A DNA stretch of 64,000 nucleotides from Longispora albida DSM 44784 (GTDB taxonomy: Bacteria > Actinomycetota > Actinomycetes > Mycobacteriales > Micromonosporaceae), in contig NZ_KB903825.1 of assembly GCF_000379825.1 (NCBI RefSeq), positions 542,584 to 606,583 of the forward strand, written 5' to 3'. The notes beneath the pieces are model-generated. The model was not told the origin of the DNA. It ran no database searches and saw only the letters and a program-made list of their open reading frames with translations. Positions 32,635 through 42,215 of this stretch are shown here, piece after piece (position 1 is the stretch's first letter; each line of letters begins with the position of its first letter). The translations under genes and the position numbers were made by a program.

Positions 32635-33534
32635 GTGGACGCACAGGGGACACTTGAGGCGCTGACGCTGCTCGGCCTGCCCCGCGCAACGGCGGCCGCC
32701 TATCTCTCGCTCCTGGGGGGTGCCGCCCCGCAGGCCGCGGAGGCCGATCGCCTGGTCACCCTGGGCCTGGCGGCTCACGCGGGTGCCGTTCTCCTCCCGG
32801 TACCCCCGGAGGCGGCCCTCGCCCTCCTGACCCACGAGCGGGCCGCCGAGCTGGCCAGGGCCAGGATCGCCGTCCGCAACGCCCACGAGCACCCGGCGCC
32901 GTCCGGCCTGGCGGAGACGCTGACCGGGCAGGTGATGCGTGAACGCTCCAAACAGGCCGAACGGGAGGCCGTCTCGCTCATCCGGTACCTGGACTCGCCG
33001 CCGCACTACGCCGCGTCCAAGCCGAACCGGGAGGAGATGGCCAACCTGGCACGCGGCGTCCGGTACCAGGGCATCTACGCCGCCGGGTCGCTGCTGCTGC
33101 CCGGGTACCTGCGCGGCAACATCATCCCGGCGATCGAAGCCGGCGAGCAGGCGCGGATGCTGCCCAGCCTGCCGGTCAAGGTGAAGGTCGTCGACGACGA
33201 GGTGGCGTTCGTCAGCCAGACGATCGCGGAGACCGCCGACATGCGCGCGATGCTGATGGTCCGGCCCGGCAGCCTGCTGTCCGCCCTGGTGGGCCTGGTC
33301 GACCAGTGCTGGGCGGCCGGCTGGCCGTTCTACCGGCCGGGCAGCCCGCTGTGCGCCGACGACCGGGTACTGCTGGCCCTGCTGATCGCCGACGCTCACG
33401 AGGACCGGATCGCCGAGGAACTGGGCGTCGGGCGGCGCACCCTCTACAACCGTCTCGAAGTGCTGATGACGCGGGCCGGTGCGGTCAGCCGCTTCCAGCT
33501 CGCCAGCCGTGCCGTCACCCTGAAGTGGATCTGA
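32635..33534 (+). CDS. HTH regulator, paralogue of the gene at 36334-37290
   Basis: The 299-residue protein starts at GTG 32635 after GGGAG. It has a degenerate N-terminal winged-helix-like part, a middle domain (EMANLARGVRYQGIYAAGSL, LPSLPVKVKVVDDEVAFVS) and a C-terminal LuxR-type helix-turn-helix (EDRIAEELGVGRRTLYNRLE, about residues 262-281). This resembles TrmB/LuxR-like actinomycete regulators that sense ligands through the middle domain. It precedes the secreted subtilase gene and may control it; the second copy lies beyond that protease. Confidence 0.8.
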   Translation: MDAQGTLEALTLLGLPRATAAAYLSLLGGAAPQAAEADRLVTLGLAAHAGAVLLPVPPEAALALLTHERAAELARARIAVRNAHEHPAPSGLAETLTGQVMRERSKQAEREAVSLIRYLDSPPHYAASKPNREEMANLARGVRYQGIYAAGSLLLPGYLRGNIIPAIEAGEQARMLPSLPVKVKVVDDEVAFVSQTIAETADMRAMLMVRPGSLLSALVGLVDQCWAAGWPFYRPGSPLCADDRVLLALLIADAHEDRIAEELGVGRRTLYNRLEVLMTRAGAVSRFQLASRAVTLKWI

Positions 33535-33665
33535 CCTGTCCGGTCGCGCGCTGGACGGAACGGAAATGTTACTGAGAATTCGTTAAGTATTGATTCAGGC
33601 GCTCTTGATCAGGGCGCGCCTACGCTCCCGTCAGTTCCATCCCTCCTTTGACGGGAACGCCCCTC

Positions 33666-36326
33666 ATGAACAGAAAACCCCTCCTCCGCCGGGGAGCGAC
33701 AGCCTTCACGGCTGCCACGCTCGCCGTGGCGGCGCTCGGCCTGCCGAACTGGCCGGCCAGCGCCGGCACCACCGGCGCCCCGATCCACCTCGTGTCAGGT
33801 ACCTTCGTCCCCGGCCAGGCCAGCGTGCCGAAGATCCAGGGCCTGGCCGGCCGGGATCTCGACTCCGGCGAGCCGGGCAGCTACCTCGTGCAGGGCAGGG
33901 GCCCGGTCACGGAGGACTGGAAGCGCGAGATCACGGCGACCGGTGCCGAGCTGCTGGAGTACATCCCCGACTTCGCGTTCAAGGTCCGGGCCACGCCCGG
34001 GCAGGCACGCAGGATCGGGCGGCTGGCCTCCGTCAGGTACGCCGGGCGGTTCGACCCGTCCTGGAAGGTCGCGCCCTCAGCGAAGGAGAAGCTGGAGTCG
34101 GGTAAGCCCGGCGTCTACCGGTTCACTGTGGAGCGCCGCGCCGACGCCAAGGCGATCCGCGACCTGGCGGTGGGGTCCGGGGCGGTGATCGTGCGCGAGT
34201 CGGCGGACTCCGTGCTCGTCGCCGGTACCCCAGAGCAGGTCCGTGGCCTGGTGAACCTGGAGGAGAGCGGCTGGGTCGAGAAGTTCTCGGTACAGGAGAA
34301 GCACAACGAGTCCGCCGGCACGATCATCCGGATCCCGGCAGCGAGCGCGCGCGGCTACGACGGCTCGACGCAGATCGCCGCGGTGGCCGACACCGGCATC
34401 GGCGGCGGCACGGCGGCCACGGCGCACGCCGACATCCCGGCCGGCCGGGTCACCGCGATCCGGAGCTGGACGAAGCCCGACGCCATCGGCTGCTACGACG
34501 TGATCGGCGACAACGCTGCCGACGTCAACAGCGGGCACGGTACCCACGTGGCGGTGTCCGTCGTCGGTGACGGTGACGCGAACGGGATCGGCAGGTCCGG
34601 GGCCCCGGCCGCGCGCCTGGTGTTCCAGGCTGTCGAGGAGTACGTCGACATGCAGGGCCAGTGCGCGCTGGAGTACAACGACGGCTACTACCTGTTCGGG
34701 CTGCCCGACGCCCTGGGTGACCTGTTCCAGCAGGCATACGACCTGGGTGCCCGGGTGCACGCCAACTCCTGGGGCGCGGCGGAGGCCGGGACGTACACCG
34801 AGAACTCCCGGGCCGCTGACGCGTTCGTGAACGGCCACCGGGACATGACCATCACGTTCTCGGCCGGCAACGAGGGTGCCGACGCCAACCGTGACGGGGT
34901 GGTCGACAACGACTCGATCGGCTCACCGGCCACCGCGAAGAACGTCATCACGGTCGGCGCCTCGGAGAACGAGCGCGCTGACTACCCCTGCGACCGTAAC
35001 CTGCGGTACCTGCCCACCCGGCAGACCGAGATCAACACGACCGGCAACCGTTCCTGCGCCCAGCTCAACGGCCAGAACCCCATTCCGAGCTGGGGCGACT
35101 GGTGGCCAGGCGACTACCCGGTCGCGCCGCTGAGCAACGATCCGCAGGCCGGCAACCAGCAGCAGATGGCGGCCTTCTCCAGCCGGGGCCCGACGAACGA
35201 CGGCCGGATCAAGCCTGACATCGTCGCGCCCGGGTCGTGGATCGTGTCGGGGTACTCCGACCAGTACCAGGAGGGCTACGACGCCGCGCGCAATCCGCGT
35301 GGGAACACCTGGCAGGACGACGGGTTCGGGTTCCCGGTCAGCAGCCAGTACAAGTACTTCAGCGGTACCTCGATGTCCAACCCGATCGCGGCCAGCGGTG
35401 CTGTCGTCGTCCGCGACTTCTACAACAAGCACCACAACCACGCAGGTTCGAGCGCGGCGCTCGTCAAGGCCACGCTGATCAACAGCGCGGACGACCTGCT
35501 CGACGAGAACAACGACGGCGTCAACGACAACGACTTCCCGATCCCGAACAACCACGAGGGCTGGGGCCGGATCAACCTCGACCGCGCGACGGCCGGCACA
35601 GCGAAGTACGTGGACGAGGGCGCCGGGCTGGCCACCGGCAACACGCGGGAGGTCCGCTACCAGGTCGCGGCCGGCCAGCCGCTGCGGGTCAGCATGGCCT
35701 ACACCGACCGCGAGGCAGCGGCAGCAGCCGCCGTCACCCTGGTCAACGACCTCGACCTGGAACTCGTCGCCCCCAACGGCACCGTGTACCGGGGCAACGT
35801 CTTCGCCAACGGCTGGACGACGGCCGGCGGCAACGCCGACCGGCGGAACAACGTCGAGAACGTCTACATCCAGAACCCGGCGGCTGGCGTCTGGACGGTC
35901 CGGGTCCGTGGCTTCAACGTGCCGAACGGCCCGCAGACCTACGCCCTGGTGGCCAGCGGCTCCGTCGCCGACCCGGTGGCGGCCGGCTGCACCGGCACCA
36001 GCGCCACCGACGTGAACATCGCCGACCACACCACTGTGGAGAGCTCGATCGTGATCGCGGGCTGCGCGGGCAACGCGTCGGCGACGTCCACGGCCGAGGT
36101 GCACATCGTGCACACGTACCAGGGTGACCTGGTCGTCAACCTGGTCGCGCCCGACGGCACCACCTACCTCCTGCACAACAAGGCAGGTGGTGGCACGCAC
36201 GACATCCACAAGACCTACACCGTCAACGCCTCAGCCGAGGTCCGCAACGGGACGTGGAAGCTACGGGTGCAGGACACGGCAGGTGGTGACATCGGCCGGA
36301 TAGACACCTGGACTCTGACGCTGTAG
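33666..36326 (+). CDS. Secreted S8 (subtilisin-family) serine protease with P/Homo-B-type C-terminal domain
   Basis: The 886-residue protein has a signal peptide (MNRKPLLRRGATAFTAATLA to ASA), a long propeptide (about 35-215), and a catalytic domain with Asp242 (VADTGI), His291 (HGTHVAVSV) and Ser569 (GTSMSNPIAASG). The catalytic domain is long (over 350 residues) and contains Asp/Asn-rich loops (DANRDGVVDNDS, DENNDGVNDND) that look like calcium sites. The C-terminal P-domain-like segment (about 790-886) has TVESSIVIAGCAG and the HTYQGDLVVNLVAPDGT block. It degrades extracellular protein. Weak ribosome site GACGGG precedes ATG 33666. Confidence 0.9.
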   Translation: MNRKPLLRRGATAFTAATLAVAALGLPNWPASAGTTGAPIHLVSGTFVPGQASVPKIQGLAGRDLDSGEPGSYLVQGRGPVTEDWKREITATGAELLEYIPDFAFKVRATPGQARRIGRLASVRYAGRFDPSWKVAPSAKEKLESGKPGVYRFTVERRADAKAIRDLAVGSGAVIVRESADSVLVAGTPEQVRGLVNLEESGWVEKFSVQEKHNESAGTIIRIPAASARGYDGSTQIAAVADTGIGGGTAATAHADIPAGRVTAIRSWTKPDAIGCYDVIGDNAADVNSGHGTHVAVSVVGDGDANGIGRSGAPAARLVFQAVEEYVDMQGQCALEYNDGYYLFGLPDALGDLFQQAYDLGARVHANSWGAAEAGTYTENSRAADAFVNGHRDMTITFSAGNEGADANRDGVVDNDSIGSPATAKNVITVGASENERADYPCDRNLRYLPTRQTEINTTGNRSCAQLNGQNPIPSWGDWWPGDYPVAPLSNDPQAGNQQQMAAFSSRGPTNDGRIKPDIVAPGSWIVSGYSDQYQEGYDAARNPRGNTWQDDGFGFPVSSQYKYFSGTSMSNPIAASGAVVVRDFYNKHHNHAGSSAALVKATLINSADDLLDENNDGVNDNDFPIPNNHEGWGRINLDRATAGTAKYVDEGAGLATGNTREVRYQVAAGQPLRVSMAYTDREAAAAAAVTLVNDLDLELVAPNGTVYRGNVFANGWTTAGGNADRRNNVENVYIQNPAAGVWTVRVRGFNVPNGPQTYALVASGSVADPVAAGCTGTSATDVNIADHTTVESSIVIAGCAGNASATSTAEVHIVHTYQGDLVVNLVAPDGTTYLLHNKAGGGTHDIHKTYTVNASAEVRNGTWKLRVQDTAGGDIGRIDTWTLTL

Positions 36327-36332
36327 CCCGGC

Positions 36333-36348
36333 GTCAGCGCCCGCTGAC
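36333..36348. terminator. Short hairpin between protease and regulator 3' ends
   Basis: GTCAGCG (36333-36339) and CGCTGAC (36342-36348) pair perfectly but the stem is only 7 bp. It overlaps the regulator's last codons. It may be a weak bidirectional terminator. Confidence 0.35.
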
Positions 36349-37290
36349 GGCTTCGTGGGTGGCGAGGGCCAGCTGCATGCGGTTCACCGCACCGCTCCTG
36401 GCCATCAGGGCCTGCAGCCGGCGATAGAAAGTGCGCCGGCTCAGGCCCAGCTCACGAATGATCAGATCATCAGTCGTACCCGCTGCCAGCAGCTCCAGCA
36501 GCCGCCGGTCCGCAGGGAGCAGCCCGGCGGGTGCGGCTGGGGCCGCTGCCGGGTAGAGCGGGGCCGCCGGCCGCCAGGTCAGCTCGAACAGCCCGGCCAG
36601 CGCGGAGAGGATGCCGGACGGCCGGACGACCAGGAGCACCGGCTCGCAGTCGGGCCTCGCGAGGGACAGCAGGCCGATCCGGTCGTCGACCAGCGTCATC
36701 TTCACCGGGAGGGAGGCGGCCTGCCTGGCGGCCTCCCCGGCGGCGACACACGGGCCGATGTTCCGGTCGAGGTACCCGGGCCGGTCAAGCGCCGAGGCCG
36801 CGTACACGACCCGGTACCGGATGCCCGACGCGAGGTGGGCCAGCTCGACGTCGTTCTCCACGTCCGGGAAGTGGTACGGCGGGGTGTCGAACCGGCGGAT
36901 CTCGGCCGTCACGCTGTCCTCTGCCTGCCGGATGCGCTGGCGGATCGCGGCCCCCGTGACGGTCTCCACCAGGCCGGCCCCGGGCTCGGCGTCCCTGGAC
37001 CTGCGATAGTCGGCGTACGCGGCTGTCACGGCCTCCTGGGCCGCCGCGATGGCCGCTTCCCGCCGGCCGGTGAGGATCGCGAGGCCGACATCGGGCGGGA
37101 CCGCCGTGACCCGGGAGCCGTCCACTGTGACGAGACCCAGGTCGACCAGCTCACCCGGTACACCATCGGGGTCTTCCATCGCACCGCCTGCCCGCAGCAG
37201 GCGCAGATAGCCGGTGGCCTCCGCCGCCGTGAGGCCGAGCAGGAGCAGGTGGCTCTCAAGCAAGGGTGACCGGCAGCGCCGGGTATCCAC
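36334..37290 (-). CDS. HTH regulator, paralogue of the gene at 32635-33534
   Basis: The 318-residue protein has the same three-part build: N-terminal ESHLLLLGLTAAEATGYLRL, middle ELAHLASGIRYRVVYAASAL and LPVKMTLVDDRIGLLSLA, and C-terminal helix-turn-helix DDLIIRELGLSRRTFYRRLQ (about residues 280-299). It overlaps the 3' end of the P450 gene by 35 bp if GTG 37290 is used; TTG 37263 is an alternative start inside that overlap. It is probably coupled to the P450. The two paralogues bracket the protease convergently and divergently. Confidence 0.75.
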   Translation of the reverse strand: MDTRRCRSPLLESHLLLLGLTAAEATGYLRLLRAGGAMEDPDGVPGELVDLGLVTVDGSRVTAVPPDVGLAILTGRREAAIAAAQEAVTAAYADYRRSRDAEPGAGLVETVTGAAIRQRIRQAEDSVTAEIRRFDTPPYHFPDVENDVELAHLASGIRYRVVYAASALDRPGYLDRNIGPCVAAGEAARQAASLPVKMTLVDDRIGLLSLARPDCEPVLLVVRPSGILSALAGLFELTWRPAAPLYPAAAPAAPAGLLPADRRLLELLAAGTTDDLIIRELGLSRRTFYRRLQALMARSGAVNRMQLALATHEAVSGR

Positions 37291-38497
37291 GCAGGGCCAG
37301 GTGCGTGCGCCCGGCCAGCGGCACGGCGGGCGCGATGGCGGGGAAGCGCTCCAGCAGCATGGGCACGACGATACCCGCTTCGATCCTGGTCAGGGCGGCA
37401 CCGAGGCAGTAGTGCGCCCCGCCGCTGAACGACAGCGGCTGCGCTGCCGTGCGGTCGGGGTCGAAGAGGTCCGGGTGCTCGTACTTGCGCGGATCACGGT
37501 TGCCGGCCCCCAGGAGGACCAGCACGCCGCCGCCCTTCGGCACCCGCACGCCGGCCACCTCAGCCTCCTCGGCGGCCCACCGCGCGACGAAGTGGATGGA
37601 CGGCTCGAAGCGCAGGAACTCCTCGACATACGCCGGGGCGAGCTTCGGGTGCGCCCGCAGCCTCGCCAGGTGCTGCGGCTCCTTGAACAGCTGGCCGAGC
37701 CCGTTGCCGAGCAGGTGTGTGGTGGTGACGAACCCGGCGTTGAACAGCACGACCAGGTTGGCCATCAGCTCCGCCTCGGAGATCAGGCCCTCGCCGGCCT
37801 CGATCACGCTGCTGATCAGGTCGTCGCAGGGATGCGCGCGGCGTTCCTTCACGAGGTCGGTGAAATAGCCGGTCAGTTCGGTGGTGGCCTCGTCCGCGCG
37901 GCGCATAACATCCGGATCACCCGTGCCACCCAGCTCAAGCGCGCCGTGAATTGCCAGCGCACGGGGGTAGTACCACTCCCTGTCGGCCTCCGGGAGCCCG
38001 ACGAGTTCGCCCATGACGTCGCTGGGCACCCGGAAAGCGAATTCCAGCATGAAGTCCACCGGTGCGCCGTCAGCGCCCAGCTCTGCGAGTTTATCCAGGT
38101 GCCTGGCGGTGATCGCGGCGATGGCCGGCTCGAGTGCCGCCATGCGGCGCGGGGTGAAAGCCTGCCCGAACAGCCTGCGCACCCGGGAATGGTCCTGCCC
38201 ATTACTGAACAGCATGGATCCCATAAAGGCGTTCAGCGTGGCGCTGGACCGCCACCTCGTGCTGCCCCTGTCCATGAGCGCGGCGTCGACGACCTGGAAG
38301 ACCGGGTCGCGCAGCACCTGGTTGCAGGCGTGGTAGCTGACGGCCACCGCGCTGTACTGCCGGTCGGCGGCCAGCTCCAGCACCTCGCCGTGCTGGTGAA
38401 GCACCTGGTACAGCGGGTTGGGGTCGGGGCAGCCGGACCGGTCGCGCAGGGCTGCCAGTGCGGCGATCGCGTCGGAGGCCGAGTCCGCTGTGTCCAC
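37256..38497 (-). CDS. Cytochrome P450 monooxygenase
   Basis: The 413-residue P450 (with GTG 38497 after GGGGGA) has the I-helix LFNAGFVTTTHLLGNG, the EEFLRFE (ExxR) motif, and the heme loop FSGGAHYCLGAALTRIEAG with the cysteine ligand near residue 355. A longer frame to TTG 38608 exists but lacks a ribosome site. Bacterial class I P450s of this kind hydroxylate or couple secondary metabolites; the substrate is unknown. It is divergent from an adenylating-enzyme/MFS pair and could belong with it. Confidence 0.9.
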   Translation of the reverse strand: MDTADSASDAIAALAALRDRSGCPDPNPLYQVLHQHGEVLELAADRQYSAVAVSYHACNQVLRDPVFQVVDAALMDRGSTRWRSSATLNAFMGSMLFSNGQDHSRVRRLFGQAFTPRRMAALEPAIAAITARHLDKLAELGADGAPVDFMLEFAFRVPSDVMGELVGLPEADREWYYPRALAIHGALELGGTGDPDVMRRADEATTELTGYFTDLVKERRAHPCDDLISSVIEAGEGLISEAELMANLVVLFNAGFVTTTHLLGNGLGQLFKEPQHLARLRAHPKLAPAYVEEFLRFEPSIHFVARWAAEEAEVAGVRVPKGGGVLVLLGAGNRDPRKYEHPDLFDPDRTAAQPLSFSGGAHYCLGAALTRIEAGIVVPMLLERFPAIAPAVPLAGRTHLALRGYPALPVTLA

Positions 38498-38765
38498 TGT
38501 GTCCCCCAGGGGTAGCGAGGTTCGGGCGAGGTTCAGGCGCACCAAGGTTGTCCGTTCGGCCGATGCCGGCCCGCCGATCAGATCATCACAGCTCCGCCGG
38601 TTGGTCAAGAGCCCAGCACAGCCCTTGCACAGTCGTAACTTTCACTCGGTTTTAACGTCATAAATGGACCGTCCACAGTGCATCTGGCCCGTTGTCGTTA
38701 GCACAGCTATGCTGCGCTCGGGCGCAAGGCGGCACGGTTATGCACGTTGCAAAAGGAGATCCACG
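38498..38765. promoter_or_regulatory. Divergent intergenic region between the P450 and the adenylating-enzyme genes
   Basis: This 268-base region is notably AT-rich between about 38600 and 38760 compared with flanking DNA. It contains one copy of the recurring TCCACAGTG motif (38671-38679) and the strong ribosome site AAAAGGAG just before ATG 38766. No single promoter pair stands out. It should contain promoters for both directions. Confidence 0.5.
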
Positions 38766-40310
38766 ATGGATAACGTCGCAGTACCGGCCGGGAATTACGT
38801 TTCGAAGGTGCTGGAGCTGTTCGCCGGATATGGCGATGCAGAGGCAATTGTGGCCGGTGAACGCCGTTTCACGTATAACGACGTGCGCACCGGGATTCTG
38901 ACGATGGCGGCAGCGCTGTACAACCACGGACTGCGGCCCGGAGTTTCGGTCGGCATCCTGGCCGGCAGCGCACCGGAAACGGTCGCGCTCCAGTTCGGCG
39001 TGCACCTGATGGGCGGCCGGGTGGCGTGGATCGCGCCCAACTCGCCGGTGAGTTTCCGGCGGGAGTTCCTGGCACTGTCCGGAGTGGACGCCTTCGTGTA
39101 CGACGCCGACAGCTACCCGGAGGCCGGCGCCGAACTCGCCGCCACCGGCGACCTGCCGGTGTTCTGCATCGGCGCCGACGGGCTCGGCCCCGACCTGAAG
39201 GCAGCCCCGGTGGTGACGGAGCTGCCGTTCGACCTGGCGGACGTGACGACGGAGCCGCAGGCTCTGTTCCAGACGGGCGGCACGACGGGACAGCCGAAAC
39301 TCGTCCACCACAAGCAGCGGTTCTTCGAGACGGTGCTGGCCTTCGGCGAGCGGTACCTGGCCACGGGCGGGCACCACATGCGCCACCTGGCCCTGTCCGG
39401 CTACTGGCACGTCAGCGCCCAGATGCCCGCGCACATGAGCCTGTTCACCGGCGGGACGTACATCATCCAGGACGGTTTCGACGTCGAGGAGTTCTACGAC
39501 CTGATCGCCTCGGAGCGGATCACCGACACGCTGATCCCGCCGCCGCTGCTCGGGTACCTGCTGGACAATCCGGCGACGGAGAAGGCCGACCTGTCCTCGC
39601 TGCGCTGGGTGTCGCTGGGCGGCTCCCCCACCGCACCGGCCCGGATGAGCCAGGCCATCGCGCGGATGGGCACGGTGCTGCGGCCCGCGTACGGCATGAG
39701 CGAGGCCCCCATCATCGCCGCCTACCCGCAGATCCCCGACGACCCGGCGCTCCTGTCCTCGGTCGGCCAGCCGTACGGCGACCTCCAGCTGGAGATCCGC
39801 GACCCCGACGGCAACGTGCTCCCCATCGGCGAGACCGGCGAGATCTGCGTGTCGGGTGGCGTGATGATGGCCGGGTACTGGGGCCTGCCGGAGCTGACCG
39901 CCGAGACCCTCGTGGACGGCTGGCTCCGCACCGGCGACGTCGGTTACCTGGACGAGGCGGGCAACCTCTTCCTGGTCGACCGGCTCAAGGACATGATCCT
40001 GACCGGCTGGGGCTCGACGAACGTCTACGCCCGCCCGATCGAGAACGTCCTCGCCGCGATCCCCGGCGTCGCCGCGGCCGCCGTGATCGGCGTGCCCCAC
40101 GCGACCTGGGGCGAGGCGGTGCACGCCTGTGTCGTGCTCTCGCCCGGCGTGACCATGACCGAGGACGAGGTGAAGGCCGCCGTCAGCGCCGAGCTGAACG
40201 ACCTGTGGGCGCCGCGCACCGTGGAGTTCCTGGAAGCGCTGCCGCTGACCGAGGCCAACAAGGTGAACAAGCTGGAGCTGCGCGCACGCTACCTGGCCAG
40301 CACGTCATGA
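38766..40310 (+). CDS. Acyl-adenylate-forming ligase (ANL superfamily)
   Basis: The 514-residue protein has the P-loop FQTGGTTGQPKLVHH (about residues 166-180), YGMSEAPII, TGDVGYLDE (about 390) and the catalytic-lysine region LTEANKVNKLELRARYL at the C-terminus. It activates a carboxylic acid with ATP and passes it to CoA or a carrier protein. ATG 38766 follows AAAAGGAG. It overlaps the MFS gene by 4 bp. Its relation to the cluster starting at 44.5 kb is unclear; it could supply an acyl group. Confidence 0.87.
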   Translation: MDNVAVPAGNYVSKVLELFAGYGDAEAIVAGERRFTYNDVRTGILTMAAALYNHGLRPGVSVGILAGSAPETVALQFGVHLMGGRVAWIAPNSPVSFRREFLALSGVDAFVYDADSYPEAGAELAATGDLPVFCIGADGLGPDLKAAPVVTELPFDLADVTTEPQALFQTGGTTGQPKLVHHKQRFFETVLAFGERYLATGGHHMRHLALSGYWHVSAQMPAHMSLFTGGTYIIQDGFDVEEFYDLIASERITDTLIPPPLLGYLLDNPATEKADLSSLRWVSLGGSPTAPARMSQAIARMGTVLRPAYGMSEAPIIAAYPQIPDDPALLSSVGQPYGDLQLEIRDPDGNVLPIGETGEICVSGGVMMAGYWGLPELTAETLVDGWLRTGDVGYLDEAGNLFLVDRLKDMILTGWGSTNVYARPIENVLAAIPGVAAAAVIGVPHATWGEAVHACVVLSPGVTMTEDEVKAAVSAELNDLWAPRTVEFLEALPLTEANKVNKLELRARYLASTS

Positions 40311-41563
40311 CAGGTGAGGCCGGGCTGTTCGGCCGCAGGACCGGCCTGATCAGCCTGCTGGCCGCCGAGGCGATCTCGATGTTCGGCAGCCGGATCGCCG
40401 GTTTCGCCGTGTCGTGGCTGGTGCTGCTGACGACCGGCGACCCGGTCAAGATGGGCATGATCGCCACGTCGGCCGTGCTGCCGTACGTCCTGTCGGCGGC
40501 CTTCGGCACCCCGCTGATCGACCGGCTGGGCGCGCGGCGGCTGACGATCGGGGCCGACGTGCTGTCCGGGCTGCTGGTCGGCGCGATCGCCCTCGTGTAC
40601 CGGGACTCGTTCCCGTTGCTGATCGCCGTGGTCGCGATAGCCGGGGCGTCGAGCGGGCTGGGCGACCACGCGCGCCGCGTGGTTCTCACCGCCCAGGTCA
40701 AGTACTCCGGGGTGGAGACCACCCGCGCCACGTCGCTGTACGACGGCATCGCCCGGCTGAGCACCCTGATCGGCGCTCCGCTGGGTGGCGTCGTCATCGC
40801 GTGGGTCGGCGGGGTGGAGGCGATCCTGATCAACGCGGCCTCGTTCGTCGTGTGCGCGCTGATCACGCTGTTCCTGGTACCGACCCCGGCGGGGAGCATC
40901 GCAGAGGCCAGGCCGGTCAAGGAGCCGTACTTCACGGCGCTGCGCGGCGGGTTCGTCTTCGTCTGGCAGGACAAGCTCATCCTGGCCGTGCTGTCGATGC
41001 TGTTCGTGACGAACATGTGCAACCAGGCGCACAACCTCTTCATCCCGCTGTGGATCAAAGAGGTGCTGAACTCGCCGATCGGCCTGGGCACCATCCCCGG
41101 CGCGTTCGCGCTCGGCGCCGTCATCGGCAACGTGGTGATGACGGCACTGGCGGCGAAGGTGCCACGGTACGTGACCCTGGTCGTCTGCTACCTGATCGGC
41201 GGGGCGCCCCGCTTCCTGGTCCTCGGCCTGAGCGACCAGCTCGCGGTGGTGCTGTCGGTGACGTTCCTGACCGGCCTGCTGATGTCCTCGGTCAACCCGA
41301 TCATCGGCGCGATGCTGATGGAACGCACCCCGGACGGCATGCAGGCCAGGGTCTTCGGGCTGAGTACCGCCGTCGCCTGGGGCGGCATCCCGCTCGGCTC
41401 GATGCTCGGCGCGTTCCTGGCCGGGCAGGCTGGCATCGCGGTCGCCGCGACCATCACGGGCATCGTCTACTTCGGAGCGACGCTCACGCCCGTCTTCGGC
41501 GCGAAGACGTGGCGGAAGCTCGACCGGGACAAGACGAGCCCCGAACCGAGCCCGGTCGGGTGA
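40307..41563 (+). CDS. MFS exporter (enterobactin-exporter-like)
   Basis: The 418-residue, 12-helix protein belongs to the MFS_3/EntS-like group: GSRIAGFAVSWLVLLTTGDP in helix 1, PLIDRLGARRLTIGADVLSG loop motif (about 68-87), and the second-half motif MSSVNPIIGAMLMERTPDGM (about 325-344). It starts at ATG 40307 inside the stop of the ligase gene. It probably exports a product of the preceding enzyme. A strong hairpin terminator follows. Confidence 0.87.
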   Translation: MTGEAGLFGRRTGLISLLAAEAISMFGSRIAGFAVSWLVLLTTGDPVKMGMIATSAVLPYVLSAAFGTPLIDRLGARRLTIGADVLSGLLVGAIALVYRDSFPLLIAVVAIAGASSGLGDHARRVVLTAQVKYSGVETTRATSLYDGIARLSTLIGAPLGGVVIAWVGGVEAILINAASFVVCALITLFLVPTPAGSIAEARPVKEPYFTALRGGFVFVWQDKLILAVLSMLFVTNMCNQAHNLFIPLWIKEVLNSPIGLGTIPGAFALGAVIGNVVMTALAAKVPRYVTLVVCYLIGGAPRFLVLGLSDQLAVVLSVTFLTGLLMSSVNPIIGAMLMERTPDGMQARVFGLSTAVAWGGIPLGSMLGAFLAGQAGIAVAATITGIVYFGATLTPVFGAKTWRKLDRDKTSPEPSPVG

Positions 41564-41580
41564 GAACCGTCCCGCGTCAC

Positions 41581-41606
41581 GCTGGGCAGCCCGAGGGCTG
41601 CCCAGC
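41581..41606. terminator. Hairpin terminator between convergent genes
   Basis: Perfect 12-bp arms GCTGGGCAGCCC (41581-41592) and GGGCTGCCCAGC (41595-41606) with a 2-base centre, located between the MFS stop and the stop of the convergent minus-strand gene. Confidence 0.85.
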
Positions 41607-41613
41607 GGCTGGT

Positions 41614-42192
41614 CTAGGGCTCGCGGCCCAGGAAGCCCAGCAGCCGCTGTCCCGGCGGGGCGTCCGCCGGGACGGTGACCTGGTGGCCGAAGGGCGCACC
41701 GGGGCCCCAGATCTGTTGCGAGCCGGCCGGCCAGTGCGAGCCGAGCCGCAGGGCCAGCTCCGACAGCTCGTCGTCGAGCTCCTCGCTCGCGCCGATCGCC
41801 CGGGCGACGTCCCAGCCGTGCACGAGATAGTCCACGAAGTGCATGCTGACGGCGAGCGACCCAGGCACGTTCCCGAACTCGTGGAGCGCCCACCGCCGGC
41901 TCAGGTCAGCCTCGGCGAAGGCTGCCAGGACCCCGGCGGCCGACTCCTGGTACACCCGCACCGGGTCGGCGCCCAGGTCGACGTCCTCCCACACGCGCAC
42001 GTCGACCGCCTGGCCGCGCGCCGCCGCCGCGAAGCCCCGGTGCTGCCCCGTCATGTGCCGGAGCAGGTCAGCGAGGTCCCAGCCGGCACAGGGCGTGGCG
42101 TTCGCGAGGTGCCCGGCCGTCACCAGGCCGACAATGTCATCCGTAGCCTCGACCGCTCGCCGGTCGGCTTCCCGGAGATCAGAAAGATCCAT
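41614..42192 (-). CDS. TIGR03086-type metal-binding protein (DinB/maleylpyruvate-isomerase-like)
   Basis: The 192-residue protein has the N-terminal mycothiol-dependent/DinB-like four-helix fold with metal-ligand histidines in WDLADLLRHMTGQH and MHFVDYLVHGWDVARA. Proteins of this family bind a divalent metal and some use mycothiol; most are uncharacterised. It converges on the MFS gene and is divergent from the SGNH gene (23 bp gap). Confidence 0.85.
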   Translation of the reverse strand: MDLSDLREADRRAVEATDDIVGLVTAGHLANATPCAGWDLADLLRHMTGQHRGFAAAARGQAVDVRVWEDVDLGADPVRVYQESAAGVLAAFAEADLSRRWALHEFGNVPGSLAVSMHFVDYLVHGWDVARAIGASEELDDELSELALRLGSHWPAGSQQIWGPGAPFGHQVTVPADAPPGQRLLGFLGREP

Positions 42193-42215
42193 CCGCCCAG
42201 CGTACCGAGGACCCG

